Source of the DNA: Gammaproteobacteria bacterium
GTDB taxonomy: Bacteria; Pseudomonadota; Gammaproteobacteria; JAJFKO01
NCBI GenBank assembly: GCA_021773175.1
Contig: JAJFKO010000016.1
Span: forward strand, 37,243-101,242
Length of the DNA: 64,000 nucleotides
Direction of reading: 5' to 3'
Shown: positions 1 to 9,520 of the stretch, one piece after another
Position numbering within the stretch: the first letter of the stretch is position 1
How the letters are laid out: every line of letters begins with the position of its first letter
Translations under genes and position numbers: made by a program
The notes under the pieces: model-generated
Database searches by the model: none
The model's input: only the letters and a program-made list of their open reading frames with translations
Told to the model about the DNA's origin: nothing

Positions 1-1
1 A

Positions 2-238
2 AGGTTATTTAATAGCTATAGACAAGGACTATTTGAACAGGCTGAAACATTATTTAAGCAACAGTTACCATTTTTAAAATTTATAGTAAAAAATGGGCTG
101 GCTGTAACGGTGAAAGCAGCATATGAATTAAGAAATATTTCTGTGGGCTACGCACAACCTCCATTGCTACCTCTAACTGAAGATATGCAAAAACAACTTA
201 AAGACTTATTAAGCATGACTTTATTAACTAATACTTAA
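2..238 (+). CDS. DapA-family aldolase/lyase, C-terminal fragment
   Basis: An open frame runs in from the left edge and stops at TAA 236-238, giving about 78 residues. The tail has the pattern of the dihydrodipicolinate synthase / N-acetylneuraminate lyase family C-terminus: a helix ending in a QLPFLKF-like segment, then NGLAVTVKAAYEL (equivalent of the P-x-K-x-AL region before the last helices), then a proline-rich stretch PPLLPLTEDMQKQL matching the usual R-x-PL-x-PL-x-x-x. These enzymes form a Schiff base between an active-site lysine and a 2-oxo acid, but that part lies outside the window, so the substrate cannot be assigned. The start is missing because of the window edge, not because of a visible break. 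Confidence 0.6.
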   Translation, partial: RLFNSYRQGLFEQAETLFKQQLPFLKFIVKNGLAVTVKAAYELRNISVGYAQPPLLPLTEDMQKQLKDLLSMTLLTNT

Positions 239-304
239 ATATAGTGAGCTACAACATTCTTTTCTAAAAGAGATGTTTTCTCCATTCACATAATGAGTTT
301 ATAA

Positions 305-631
305 ATGATAAATTTTCTCAATGAACAATATCCACTACCTTATTATGCTGTAATCTTTTCGTCGACAAGGAATGATGATTCTACTTATGATGCAGTTGCG
401 GAAAAACTGTTTGCCATTGCTCAAGAGCAATCGGGCTTTTTGGGCGTTGAGACTGCCAGAGAATGTATTGGTATAACTGTTTCATATTGGACAAGTATTG
501 AAGCCATTCATTTATGGAAGCATCATATAGCGCATGAACAAACTAAAAAACAAGCTGCTCGATGGTATAAATCTTATCGACTGCGTATATGTAAAGTTGA
601 AGTGGATCATGGCGTCAATTTTTCTGAGTGA
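305..631 (+). CDS. Antibiotic biosynthesis monooxygenase (ABM) family protein
   Basis: A 108-residue cytoplasmic protein. The core reads YYAVIFSSTRND, GFLGVETARE, GITVSYWTSIEAIHLWK and RWYKSYRLRICKVE, which is the order of conserved segments in small ABM-fold proteins of the YqjZ type: a ferredoxin-like alpha/beta barrel that dimerises. Members act as cofactor-free monooxygenases or heme/quinone-binding proteins, but most are uncharacterised, so only the fold is claimed. The length is normal for the family. There is no clear Shine-Dalgarno sequence before the ATG at 305. It stands alone between the DapA-like gene and the GH3 gene, both on the same strand. Confidence 0.75.
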   Translation: MINFLNEQYPLPYYAVIFSSTRNDDSTYDAVAEKLFAIAQEQSGFLGVETARECIGITVSYWTSIEAIHLWKHHIAHEQTKKQAARWYKSYRLRICKVEVDHGVNFSE

Positions 632-860
632 TTGTAATTTTATAGCTTTTCTATTCTTTACCTTTTGCTTTTCCAGGTTTAGATACGGCTCTTTTTTGTC
701 CCCATTGAGCTTAAATCGATGGGATGGAACAATCGCAAGCCTTCTGAAAATCTTGCCTTATTAAACCCTTTGTGTTTTCATTAAAATCAATTCCTCATCA
801 TACATGAAGAGTTATTCTTACTATGTTGTTTTTTGCAAAAATCATTCAATGGGAAATTTA

Positions 861-2000
861 ATGTATAAGCTTTCTATCAAAGCCAAGCTGCTGGTTTACA
901 TAGTTTTGATCTTTGCGAGTCTTTCAAGCTCTGCTGCTAATCATTTATCTCAAGATGTTGGCGAGATGATGATGGTTGGTTTTCGAGGTACTCATCTCAA
1001 TAGACATTCATCAATTGTCTATGCAATTAAACATTATCATATAGGAGGCGTAATCTTATTTGATCATGTAAGAAAAAAAGGCATTGTGGTTACGCGTAAT
1101 ATCGATTCCCCTCAACAATTAAAACAGCTAACAAAGCAATTACAAGACTATGCAAAACGTTATCATGACTACCCTCTATTTATTGCAGTAAACCAAGAAG
1201 GCGGTATGATTAATGCATTATTGCGCAAAAAACATTTTAAACTTGGGCTTAATTATTCTGCACAAAAGCTAGGTGAAATTAATAATCCAATACTCATTGG
1301 TCAACAAGCCTATCAACGCGGATTACTCTTAAAGCAATATGGTATTAATATAAACTTAGCTCCCGTTGCGGCACTAAATATTAATCCCACAAGTCAAGCT
1401 ATCGGTAAATGGCAACGTAGTTTTGGTAATACTCCTCAACAAGTAACAAAAGATTTAGCAATCACAATTAAAGCCTATCATCGTGCAGGAATTTTTTGTA
1501 CTTTAAAGCATTTTCCAGGTTTAGGTAGCTCAAACAATAATACTGATTACGATGCAGCTAATGTAACGAAGACATGGAGAAAGCAAGAATTAATCCCTTA
1601 TAATAAGCTTATGAAAAAACATAATGCTTGCGATATTATCATGGTTGCACACTCGATTAATCAAAAATTAAATCAATCGAATCTACCATCGTCATTATCG
1701 AAGATTATTATAACGAATTTACTACGTAATAAATTACACTTTACAGGGCTCATTATGACAGATGACATGGATGCAGCAGCAATTCGCAAGCATTATCCCT
1801 CAAGAAAAGCGATTAAACTAGCTATTACTGCTGGCAATGACATTATATTATATGGCGGCACTTTTGGTTACTCTCCTAAAAAAGATGCACGTATGTTATT
1901 TAGCACTATGTTGCAATTAGCCAATTCAAATCCCCAGGTCCGTAGTAAAATCATTCATGCCGCAAACAAAATCCGTAAACTAAAAACAAAAATCTCTTGA
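861..2000 (+). CDS. Exported glycoside hydrolase family 3 protein (NagZ-like)
   Basis: A family 3 N-terminal TIM barrel of the beta-N-acetylhexosaminidase type, about 379 residues from ATG 861. I chose this ATG over 804 and 849 because GGGA lies 7 bases upstream and it yields a clean signal peptide (MYKLSIKAKLLVYIVLIFA then SLSSSAA). Conserved pieces include GGVILF, the substrate-binding KHFPGLG and MTDDMDAAAI, whose first Asp should be the nucleophile. In NagZ the KHFPGHG motif is followed by Asp-Ser-His, the general-acid dyad; here the equivalent reads TDYD, with no histidine. Cytoplasmic NagZ recycles muropeptides; an exported copy would act on peptidoglycan or host glycans. The fold is certain, but activity on the usual substrate is not. 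Confidence 0.8.
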   Translation: MYKLSIKAKLLVYIVLIFASLSSSAANHLSQDVGEMMMVGFRGTHLNRHSSIVYAIKHYHIGGVILFDHVRKKGIVVTRNIDSPQQLKQLTKQLQDYAKRYHDYPLFIAVNQEGGMINALLRKKHFKLGLNYSAQKLGEINNPILIGQQAYQRGLLLKQYGININLAPVAALNINPTSQAIGKWQRSFGNTPQQVTKDLAITIKAYHRAGIFCTLKHFPGLGSSNNNTDYDAANVTKTWRKQELIPYNKLMKKHNACDIIMVAHSINQKLNQSNLPSSLSKIIITNLLRNKLHFTGLIMTDDMDAAAIRKHYPSRKAIKLAITAGNDIILYGGTFGYSPKKDARMLFSTMLQLANSNPQVRSKIIHAANKIRKLKTKIS

Positions 2001-2121
2001 TTATGAAAATACAAACTGAGTTTATCGCAGTTTATACAGCCTATTTAAAAAAGTGAATAGATTGCTTTTAAAGGACAGATAAACAGCAATTACGTCTAAG
2101 TTATTATCCAGCGGGATAAAT

Positions 2122-3189
2122 TTAAATATTTATATCTAATTTTTTAGCTAAACTAACGATATCATCCCAAGTCTGTTGTGCTATCTCAATCCCCTGCTCT
2201 TTTTGTTTAGCTGCGATTTTATTAGAACGCTCACCGGGTAATAGGACCTCGGTAAAACCTTGACGAACTTGTGATGCTTTTAAATCATTACAAAGTGCAT
2301 CTATTTCTTCAAAATACATCTCTAATGGTAAGAAGTTTTCAATATTAATCGCTAATATAAAGCCACCATTCTTATCTTGTCGTCTTTTGGTTGAAAGCAT
2401 GCGTGCTCGAGATAAAATGCCTGCAAATATTTCAACGAATAGTGCCAAACCAAATCCTTTATAGGCTTGCTTACCACCAAATGGCAATAATGAGCCGCCA
2501 TCAAAATAATCCAGAGGATTACATGTTGGATTCCCATCTTTATCTAATAAACAGTCCTCTGGAACATTCTCATCTCTATTTTTGGCGCTCATAACTTTGC
2601 CATGAGCTATTGCTGTTGTGGCCATATCCAAAACAATCGCGGGTAAGTTTTTTCTAGGGGCTGCTAAGGCAAATGGATTCGCTGATAAGATAGAATCTTT
2701 ACCACCGTAAGGTGCTTGCATTCTTATGCCAGAGTGACCATTACAAAAATACATTCCCAACATATTCGCATCTGCAATTTGCTGTACATAAGCCCCTAAA
2801 CGACCGGTATGATCAATATTATTAATGCCAACAGCTGCCAAACCTGCTGTCTTTGCTTTTTCAATTGCGAGATTAGCAGCATAAATTGAAGCGAGTTGAC
2901 CAAATGCTCGATTACCATCAACGAACGCGATACTAGGAGAGATATCTTCATGGGTGGTTTTTGCTCGCGGATCAGCAATACTCTCTTTAATACGTTGATA
3001 ATATATCGGCAAACGAATGATACCGTGAGAATGATGCCCCAATAGATTGGCTGTTGCTAAGTGCTCAGCAAGCGAACTTGCATCCTTGCTAGAAAAATCT
3101 AACTTTAACAGTATGTTAGTAATGATGTTTTGTAAGTTGGCAAATTCAATTATTTGCATAGTGACCTCTTCTATATTTTGCATTGACAC
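2122..3189 (-). CDS. ybiC: Malate/L-lactate dehydrogenase family oxidoreductase, YbiC (HcxB)-like
   Basis: A 355-residue Ldh_2-family NAD(P)-dependent 2-hydroxycarboxylate dehydrogenase. The N-terminus has the family helix and the ANLLGHHSHGI segment with the catalytic His. NIDHTGRLGAYVQQ, the FALAAPRK and LDMATTAIAHGK cofactor-site regions, and a late LLPGERS followed by QGIEIAQQTW follow in the same order as in E. coli YbiC, which reduces 2-oxo acids such as hydroxyphenylpyruvate. Possible starts are residues 1, 3 and 11; the family register favours the third (MQIIEFANLQ), preceded by GAGG-like purines. It is divergent from the large unknown gene at 3263, with only about 70 bases between them. 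Confidence 0.88.
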   Translation of the reverse strand: MSMQNIEEVTMQIIEFANLQNIITNILLKLDFSSKDASSLAEHLATANLLGHHSHGIIRLPIYYQRIKESIADPRAKTTHEDISPSIAFVDGNRAFGQLASIYAANLAIEKAKTAGLAAVGINNIDHTGRLGAYVQQIADANMLGMYFCNGHSGIRMQAPYGGKDSILSANPFALAAPRKNLPAIVLDMATTAIAHGKVMSAKNRDENVPEDCLLDKDGNPTCNPLDYFDGGSLLPFGGKQAYKGFGLALFVEIFAGILSRARMLSTKRRQDKNGGFILAINIENFLPLEMYFEEIDALCNDLKASQVRQGFTEVLLPGERSNKIAAKQKEQGIEIAQQTWDDIVSLAKKLDINI

Positions 3190-3262
3190 TGTAGATATAT
3201 GTTTAACCTGACGTCACCATATGATAAAATATCTTCCATTTTATATATTGAGGCGCTTAAAC

Positions 3263-6200
3263 ATGGCTCTGGGAATCATACCAGCAGGAAGGAATAAAAA
3301 TCCACACACACCAGCGGCAAAACGAAACGAACTACAAAAAGTCCTTTTCATCGAGACATTTTCTCATAATAGCTTTGATATGGCGGCAACAATTAAGAGT
3401 ATTGTTAAAATCAGTAGCTTAGAGCTTATTCTTGCCTTATGGCGATTTTTACAAATTGCCGAACACGAAGATATACATGAGCTTGAAAAGGATAATATTT
3501 ATAAATCATTACTATCAATCCAACCTGAAGAACAAGAGCTAAGCCCTCTAGAAAAAGCAGTTTGGCTATATTGTTTAGCTATCACTGAAGTTGTTTTGGA
3601 ACGCTATACAGATGCAAGCAAAACGTTTACAACTTTAGCAACTCACCTATCATCTCAAAAAACAGCTATAAAATTATCTGAGCTTGGTATACAAACAGCA
3701 CTCTGCAATTTTCGTTTACCCGCAATTAGTGTATGGCAATACTTGAATATCATTCAACATTGTGAAGCAAGGACTGTAGCAGTGCTTACTCACCCAGACT
3801 GTCCGGTCTTCATAATTAATAGCAACAATGAAGTCTCGGCAATATCACCAGCTCTTAATAGCTTGTTTATAATAGTAAAAGAATCTATTAATGATATAGA
3901 TTTCAAGCTTTTATTTGGCAAAACCATAGAACATATCTTAGCATTTATGCAGAATCAAGCTGATGCCTTTTTACTGCTTATTCAACAGCAGCAGTATGAG
4001 CTTCGTAGGCCTGTCATTAAGTTAGATTTCACAAGTAACAAGTTGGCATCTGTTGCTGATGCGCTAAAAATACTACTCAAAGAAGAAAAGTATGATTTAT
4101 TCGCTTATGAGCTTATTCGCACTATTTTTCTGTCTTCTAGAGATAAGCTTGATAATATTTCATATCTCATTAGATTTGCTCAGCAACACTTACAATCACT
4201 AGAAGGAAAAAAAACGAAGCCTGAAGTAACTGCGCGATGGCAAGGTCTCTTGGGTCTAATGCTGATTGACTTAGATATTAATCAAAAAGCCATGCCTGAT
4301 AGCTATGATAATAATCAGGCTTGGACATATATATTGTCTGCCATCAAGTTAGCTGATAGCTTTACATGTTTAATTTTCTTTAATTATGCAGATTATAATT
4401 TTGGCCCTTTCGCTGGGCTACAAACACGTTTTATTAAAGACTTTCCAGCCACATCTCCTACCCGTTACAATATTGTGCAATTACAACGCTTTGCTTTAGC
4501 TACAGCATGGTATCAACGACGCACTTGTCCAAATAATGTATGGAATAAAACAATTGGTTTAGAAGAATTACATACATCTGCTGCAGCCATGCAACTTACA
4601 CCCCAACATCAATATCATATTGAAATGTTCCAGTTAGAATTATTCATGTTTTCATCTGGTTTTGACGAAGTGCCCACGAATATTGAGGATAAGCTTAACT
4701 TTAGTAATTTAGCTCCTACCACAGCTGAAATTTACTTTGCAGAGCTATCTGCAGACTTTGAGCGCCTTGCAAGAATTTATCCTGAGCTTAATGAAGAAAA
4801 TGCTATTGTTACTTTTAATAATAATGATTTAGCTCGTTACCATGCACTATGTTTTATGCTGCAGCGACTTCAGAAAATGCTCCCACAGCACCAAGCATGC
4901 CAAGCTTTACATAAGCAGCATGTAGGCAGAATGGTTGTTAATAATAACGTTGAATATCGACGCGGTGTAACAACACACTTTAGAACTGTTGATACAACTA
5001 CTTGCATGGCTATATTTGGAGTGAGGTATTTTATTAGAAACCCGCGAATAGTACGCATAGTTAATGACGGTATGCGAGTAGGTAATCCCCTTCAAATTGA
5101 GTTAGATAACTTATCTGCTGGAGAAACTATTGTTCTTTTATATTTACAACTTAAAAAAGCTATTGCTGAATCATACTGGGATTTAGCCGATACGCTAGTA
5201 AAAAAACTAATGCCTTTAATACAAGGACATGGTTTAGAGATTAATAGAGTTATTTGGGCTCAAATTGAATTTCAAAGTTGGTTATTCAACAGGGTTAGTT
5301 TAAATAACCAAGAACTGCTTGCCTTGCTGCAACATGGCAATCTTGAAACTTTTGGGTTAATAAGTAACTGTGACGCTTATTTTAGCCTCTTTCGTGATCC
5401 TGAGGTAAATTTATTAGCAAAGATATCAGCGCGCTTAACTAATAGTATTCTTGATGCACAAAAACGCAACTTACTTCGTGAGTGTCCTCCTGCTCTGGCA
5501 ATGAAAGCCTTGCAGTTAACAAAGCAACAAGCAAATAAGAAACCTGGTGCAATTAGACGATACCGATATACTTATAATTTAATAGCGTTTCTTAATCAGT
5601 TTGTAGAAAATATCCCTAACCTACAAAAGTTTTTCCAGATTATCTATGACATCTATTTTGAGATTGCTAACAAGCGTTTACGAAAAGAATATATGCTGGC
5701 TGTAGTTAATACTCTATATGAGCTTGTTACATCGCGAACTCAACAAGTATCAATCTCAGTAGATACAGCAAACCTTTACTATCTTCGCGGCGTATTATTA
5801 AGATTAAAGCTTAGTCTGTTAAGTGAATTTTTCGAAGCAACAAACTCACTTAAAGTACTGTATGCCAGCGCTTGGCAAGATATAATAAATGCAGCAATAT
5901 ATGGTTACAATGAAGCTTTCATAATGATTACAGCCCCCATTTTCAGTTTGCATGATAGAGAAGCCTTAGCGTCGCTTCCTCAAAAACCACATGAAAAGTA
6001 TTTTTTCCGACATCGTTATTTGCAAATTTGTCGCACAGGAATGGATGCTGAAGAAAAAAAAGAGCGCCTTGCTTATTATATAAGGTCGATGGATCTATGT
6101 GAACCGCACGCATATCATGATGCTATGTTTTTTATGGAATCCGAGTTATATAATAAAGGTGTTACCGTTATACCAACAACATTATTTGATAACTTTAACT

Positions 6201-6613
6201 CTAGATTACAACAGCCGGAGCAGTATATTGATGAGCTTGCTCTTGACTTCACTTCTTTTGCAATTGTTTATCCAGCAATTAGGGTATCACCTAACCCTGA
6301 TGATATATATTTTCAATCACAAAGAGATGCAGCCCACTATCGTATATTGCTATTCATGTTGAATAGACTAAATGAGCCTGAGGTTATGAAAAAAGTTAGC
6401 TCGCGCAAACAAAAAGCAAAGTTACAAGGCTTGTTATTAACTTACACTGGTACAACCGCTGCTAGTTTAGCGCCAGAAGCTGATGCTAGTCCAGGTGTAT
6501 GGGCAAAAGCAACAAAGAAGCTCGGGATAGGAGCGTGGCGCACTTCAGCCCCAGGAACTGTAGCAAAACTGACAGAACGAACCCCTTTGATAGGGCCTCA
6601 ACATAAAAAATAG
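3263..6613 (+). CDS. Large helical protein of unknown function with an internal duplication; effector candidate
   Basis: I do not recognise this gene. From ATG 3263 (TTGAGG 9 bases upstream; an alternative ATG at 3221 has no ribosome site) it encodes about 1116 residues without a signal peptide or clear membrane segment. It is predicted largely alpha-helical. Two regions of about 200 residues, near residues 326-540 and 840-1040, resemble each other. Shared landmarks in the same order are a WQGLLGLML/LRGVLLRLKL helix, a YHIEMFQLELF/YHDAMFFMESEL helix, ELSADFERLARIYP/ELALDFTSFAIVYP and ARYHALCFMLQRL/AHYRILLFMLNRL. The last 60 residues are Ala/Gly/Thr-rich and basic, as in many secreted effectors. 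A host-directed role is inference from size, fold class and lack of bacterial signatures. Confidence 0.7.
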   Translation: MALGIIPAGRNKNPHTPAAKRNELQKVLFIETFSHNSFDMAATIKSIVKISSLELILALWRFLQIAEHEDIHELEKDNIYKSLLSIQPEEQELSPLEKAVWLYCLAITEVVLERYTDASKTFTTLATHLSSQKTAIKLSELGIQTALCNFRLPAISVWQYLNIIQHCEARTVAVLTHPDCPVFIINSNNEVSAISPALNSLFIIVKESINDIDFKLLFGKTIEHILAFMQNQADAFLLLIQQQQYELRRPVIKLDFTSNKLASVADALKILLKEEKYDLFAYELIRTIFLSSRDKLDNISYLIRFAQQHLQSLEGKKTKPEVTARWQGLLGLMLIDLDINQKAMPDSYDNNQAWTYILSAIKLADSFTCLIFFNYADYNFGPFAGLQTRFIKDFPATSPTRYNIVQLQRFALATAWYQRRTCPNNVWNKTIGLEELHTSAAAMQLTPQHQYHIEMFQLELFMFSSGFDEVPTNIEDKLNFSNLAPTTAEIYFAELSADFERLARIYPELNEENAIVTFNNNDLARYHALCFMLQRLQKMLPQHQACQALHKQHVGRMVVNNNVEYRRGVTTHFRTVDTTTCMAIFGVRYFIRNPRIVRIVNDGMRVGNPLQIELDNLSAGETIVLLYLQLKKAIAESYWDLADTLVKKLMPLIQGHGLEINRVIWAQIEFQSWLFNRVSLNNQELLALLQHGNLETFGLISNCDAYFSLFRDPEVNLLAKISARLTNSILDAQKRNLLRECPPALAMKALQLTKQQANKKPGAIRRYRYTYNLIAFLNQFVENIPNLQKFFQIIYDIYFEIANKRLRKEYMLAVVNTLYELVTSRTQQVSISVDTANLYYLRGVLLRLKLSLLSEFFEATNSLKVLYASAWQDIINAAIYGYNEAFIMITAPIFSLHDREALASLPQKPHEKYFFRHRYLQICRTGMDAEEKKERLAYYIRSMDLCEPHAYHDAMFFMESELYNKGVTVIPTTLFDNFNSRLQQPEQYIDELALDFTSFAIVYPAIRVSPNPDDIYFQSQRDAAHYRILLFMLNRLNEPEVMKKVSSRKQKAKLQGLLLTYTGTTAASLAPEADASPGVWAKATKKLGIGAWRTSAPGTVAKLTERTPLIGPQHKK

Positions 6614-6817
6614 TAAATTTCAGACTTTATTTGCTTCTGCGCCTGCTTTTAAAAATCACCCTTTAATATTCTAAGTCGTATTTCGACTTGGTGATCATGC
6701 CGTTAAAAAAGTTCCGTAAAAAATAAAAATAAACTTAAAAGAAACACCAAAAACACCGTCAAAAAACCAGTTGTTTTGTCTATACTAAAAGCAGTAAAAT
6801 CTATTGGGGAGACTGCC

Positions 6818-8881
6818 ATGAAATACCGCAGCAAAGGTCACTGGCAGAGTGATAATGAGCATATCAGCCATTTCAAGCATCACTTCTGGGACAATGACCT
6901 ATACAACTTTTTCAAAGCAAAACTTTATAAATTTTTCGATAAATATAATCCTGATTCAGATACATCCACATACCGCGATATTGGGACTGGTGCCGAAGAA
7001 ACTCTTTTACGCGGCGCCCCTTCTGATTACGCCGATGGCGAGGGTGCTCTAGCCGGCAGTTCTAGACCCAGTGCTCGAGAAATTTCAAATGAAGTCTTTG
7101 CGCAATCTGAATCTATTCCGAGTAGTTTCAATACCAGTGATTATATGTGGGTATGGGGGCAGTTTGTCGATCATGATATTGACTTATCCAAAGAAGGTAC
7201 GGAATTCTCCCCTATCATTGCACCAGCAGATGATCCACTTTTTAGTTTCATTCCATTTACCCGTTCAGGATTTGAAGATGGTACTGGTGAAAATGGCATT
7301 CCTCGTGAGCAAATCAATGAAATTACACCACTGTTAGATGGTTCTGTTGTCTATGGCTCTGATGATGAACGAAACGAGTTTCTGCGTGCTGATGGTGGTA
7401 AATTGAAAGTTAGTGACGGCGATTTGCTGCCATTTAATGATCCGGATAACCCACTCCCTAATGCGGGTGGTGGCAGTAGTGATTTATTTGTAGCCGGTGA
7501 TGTCCGTGCCAATGAGAATGCAGCCCTAAGTTCTATGCACAATTTATTTGTTCGCGAGCATAATCGCTGGGTTGATGAATTAGCAGAAGATAATCCTTGG
7601 TGGAGTGATGAGAAGCTTTATCAAGAAGCCAAAATTCTTGTTGAAGCGCAATTACAAGCTATCACTTATAAAGAATTCTTACCTAAATTGCTCGGTGAAA
7701 ATGCGCTAGAAGAGTACTCAGGTTATCAGACGGATATCGACCCACAAATTGCTAACATCTTTGCAACTGCAGCTTATCGCTTAGGGCACACGATGCTTTC
7801 TTCTAACATTCAGCGTGTTAATGAAGATGGTAGTGAGGTGGATGGTGGCAGCTTAGCATTACGGGATGCCTTCTTCAGGCCGGACGTACTACAAAACGAA
7901 GGTAGCATGGAGGCTATTTTTCGCGGCTTAGCGACCCAGGACCATCAAGAAATTGACGCACAGATTATTGATGATGTGCGTAACTTCCTGTTTGGTGAAC
8001 CAGGTGCCGGTGGCTTAGATTTAGCATCATTAAACATCGAGCGTGGTCGTGACCATGGACTTAGTGATTATAACTCTGCTCGCGAAGCCTATGGCCTCGA
8101 TAAAGTAACATCCTTTGCTGAAATTACCAGCGATACTGATTTACAGGCAACTCTTGCATCTCTCTATGGCAGTGTTGACGACATAGATGTCTTTGTTGGT
8201 GGCCTAGCTGAAGATGTCCATGGTGATTCCATGTTAGGCGAGCTTTTTCATACTATTTTGGTTGATCAGTTTTCACGTATACGTGATGCCGATCCATTGT
8301 GGTATGAAACACGACTTTCTGATGAGCAATGGGAACTGCTAGAAGGCAATTTACTTCTCTCTGATGTCATCATAAACAATACCGATGTTGACTACTTACA
8401 GAGTGACGTCTTTGCAACCTATAATCGCATTGGTGGTGATTCCGGCAAAGATAATTTGATAGGAACTGCTGATAATGACTTGATTATTGGGTTTAAAGGT
8501 AAAGATGAACTCTACGGTGACTTTGGCAATGATGAACTCTATGGTGGACGTGGTAAAGATATCTTGAATGGTGGTGCTGGTGATGATTTATTAAACGGTG
8601 AGTCTGGTAAAGATTATCTAACTGGCGGCAGCGGCAACGATATCTTTGAAATCAACAAAGGTAACGGTAAAGATTATATCCTCGACTTTAATCCAGGTGA
8701 AGATAAGCTGGATTTAACTGACTTTAATCTTACCGCAAACAAATTAGGTGCGATTACTAAAGACTTTGGCAACAATACGATGATTAAACTAGGTAAAGGT
8801 GATGTCGTCGTCTTATATGATGTTAACGAAGTCGATATAGACTTTAACAATGATATTATTGGCCTTGATGACTCTATTTAG
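6818..8881 (+). CDS. Animal-type heme peroxidase with C-terminal RTX repeats
   Basis: A peroxidase-cyclooxygenase superfamily enzyme of about 687 residues. The distal motif GQFVDHD (His near residue 119, with the calcium-ligand Asp beside it), MHNLFVREHNR, proximal YRLGHTML (His near residue 324) and the signature LNIERGRDHGLSDYN (near residue 409) are all intact. Residues 540-615 form glycine/aspartate nonapeptide RTX repeats (for example GGRGKDILNGGAGDDLLNG) that bind calcium and typify type I secretion substrates, so export without a signal peptide is expected. No type I exporter is in the window. The start is ATG 6818, preceded by GGGGAG; an in-frame TTG at 6776 overlaps a likely -10 box (TATACT, 6781-6786) and is rejected. 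Confidence 0.92.
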   Translation: MKYRSKGHWQSDNEHISHFKHHFWDNDLYNFFKAKLYKFFDKYNPDSDTSTYRDIGTGAEETLLRGAPSDYADGEGALAGSSRPSAREISNEVFAQSESIPSSFNTSDYMWVWGQFVDHDIDLSKEGTEFSPIIAPADDPLFSFIPFTRSGFEDGTGENGIPREQINEITPLLDGSVVYGSDDERNEFLRADGGKLKVSDGDLLPFNDPDNPLPNAGGGSSDLFVAGDVRANENAALSSMHNLFVREHNRWVDELAEDNPWWSDEKLYQEAKILVEAQLQAITYKEFLPKLLGENALEEYSGYQTDIDPQIANIFATAAYRLGHTMLSSNIQRVNEDGSEVDGGSLALRDAFFRPDVLQNEGSMEAIFRGLATQDHQEIDAQIIDDVRNFLFGEPGAGGLDLASLNIERGRDHGLSDYNSAREAYGLDKVTSFAEITSDTDLQATLASLYGSVDDIDVFVGGLAEDVHGDSMLGELFHTILVDQFSRIRDADPLWYETRLSDEQWELLEGNLLLSDVIINNTDVDYLQSDVFATYNRIGGDSGKDNLIGTADNDLIIGFKGKDELYGDFGNDELYGGRGKDILNGGAGDDLLNGESGKDYLTGGSGNDIFEINKGNGKDYILDFNPGEDKLDLTDFNLTANKLGAITKDFGNNTMIKLGKGDVVVLYDVNEVDIDFNNDIIGLDDSI

Positions 8882-8962
8882 CCTCTCATGTCGACTAGAT
8901 TTGCACTTATATAAGATATTAAGTTATATTATTTATTTAATAAATTAGTAATAATGGTATTT

Positions 8963-9421
8963 ATGCAAATCTGGATTGATGGTGATGCTTGCCCTCGAGC
9001 AATTAAAGATATAATTTTTCGAGCGGCGACTCGAACTCAAACAAAAGTAACCCTTGTTGCTAATCATTTTGTCAGCATGCCGCCTTCACCTTTTATTAAA
9101 AGTATTATTGTACCTTCAGGTTTTGATGTCGCCGATAATAAGATTGTTGAATGTTTAGCAGAAAATGATTTAGTGATTACAGCGGATATCCCTCTGGCTG
9201 ACGAAGTCATTACAAAGAAAGCTATCGCACTCAACCCTCGCGGCACATTATATTCTGCTAGCAATATTAAGCAAAAACTTGCTATACGTAATTTCAATGT
9301 AACACTGCGAGATTCTGGTGTACTTAGAGGTGGAGCAAGCACACTCAGCAAAAAAGAAATTCAAGCCTTTTCTAATCATCTAGATAAGATTCTAATGCAA
9401 TGGTCGAAACAGACTAAATAA
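8963..9421 (+). CDS. yaiI: YaiI/UPF0178 family protein
   Basis: A 152-residue member of the DUF188/YaiI family, full length. Landmarks are WIDGDACPRAIKD at the N-terminus, SGFDVADNKIVE, the acidic motif LVITADIPLADE, and ALNPRGTLY. The fold is PIN-like/NYN-like with clustered acidic residues, suggesting a nuclease-type metal site, but no reaction is established for the family. The family starts at MxIWxDxDACP, so I place the start at ATG 8963 rather than the ATG at 8954. It is monocistronic as far as can be seen and converges on the amidase gene. Confidence 0.88.
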   Translation: MQIWIDGDACPRAIKDIIFRAATRTQTKVTLVANHFVSMPPSPFIKSIIVPSGFDVADNKIVECLAENDLVITADIPLADEVITKKAIALNPRGTLYSASNIKQKLAIRNFNVTLRDSGVLRGGASTLSKKEIQAFSNHLDKILMQWSKQTK

Positions 9422-9520
9422 ATGAAAAATACACTGACATTATTATTTTAGATTTTTATAACGCTCATTGTTGAATATTAATAATCTACTGTCTGATAAA
9501 TTTATTGTCGTATACACGCG

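Noticed and set aside
534..764. Short open frame overlapping the ABM gene
   Set aside because: It lies in another frame of a better-supported gene, and its second half is AT-rich spacer without a ribosome site or family match.
632..800. Lys/Gly-rich minus-strand peptide (QKRAVSKPGKAKGKE) in the spacer before the GH3 gene
   Set aside because: It looks like a basic protein tail but is only about 18 codons between stops; too short to support a gene or a pseudogene call.
4870..5095. Minus-strand frames inside the 1116-residue gene
   Set aside because: They are shadows of the long plus-strand gene, without ribosome sites or conserved features.
6776..6820. TTG start upstream of the peroxidase ATG
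   Set aside because: The TTG overlaps a -10-like TATACT, and GGGGAG lies directly before the ATG at 6818, so the extra residues are not translated.
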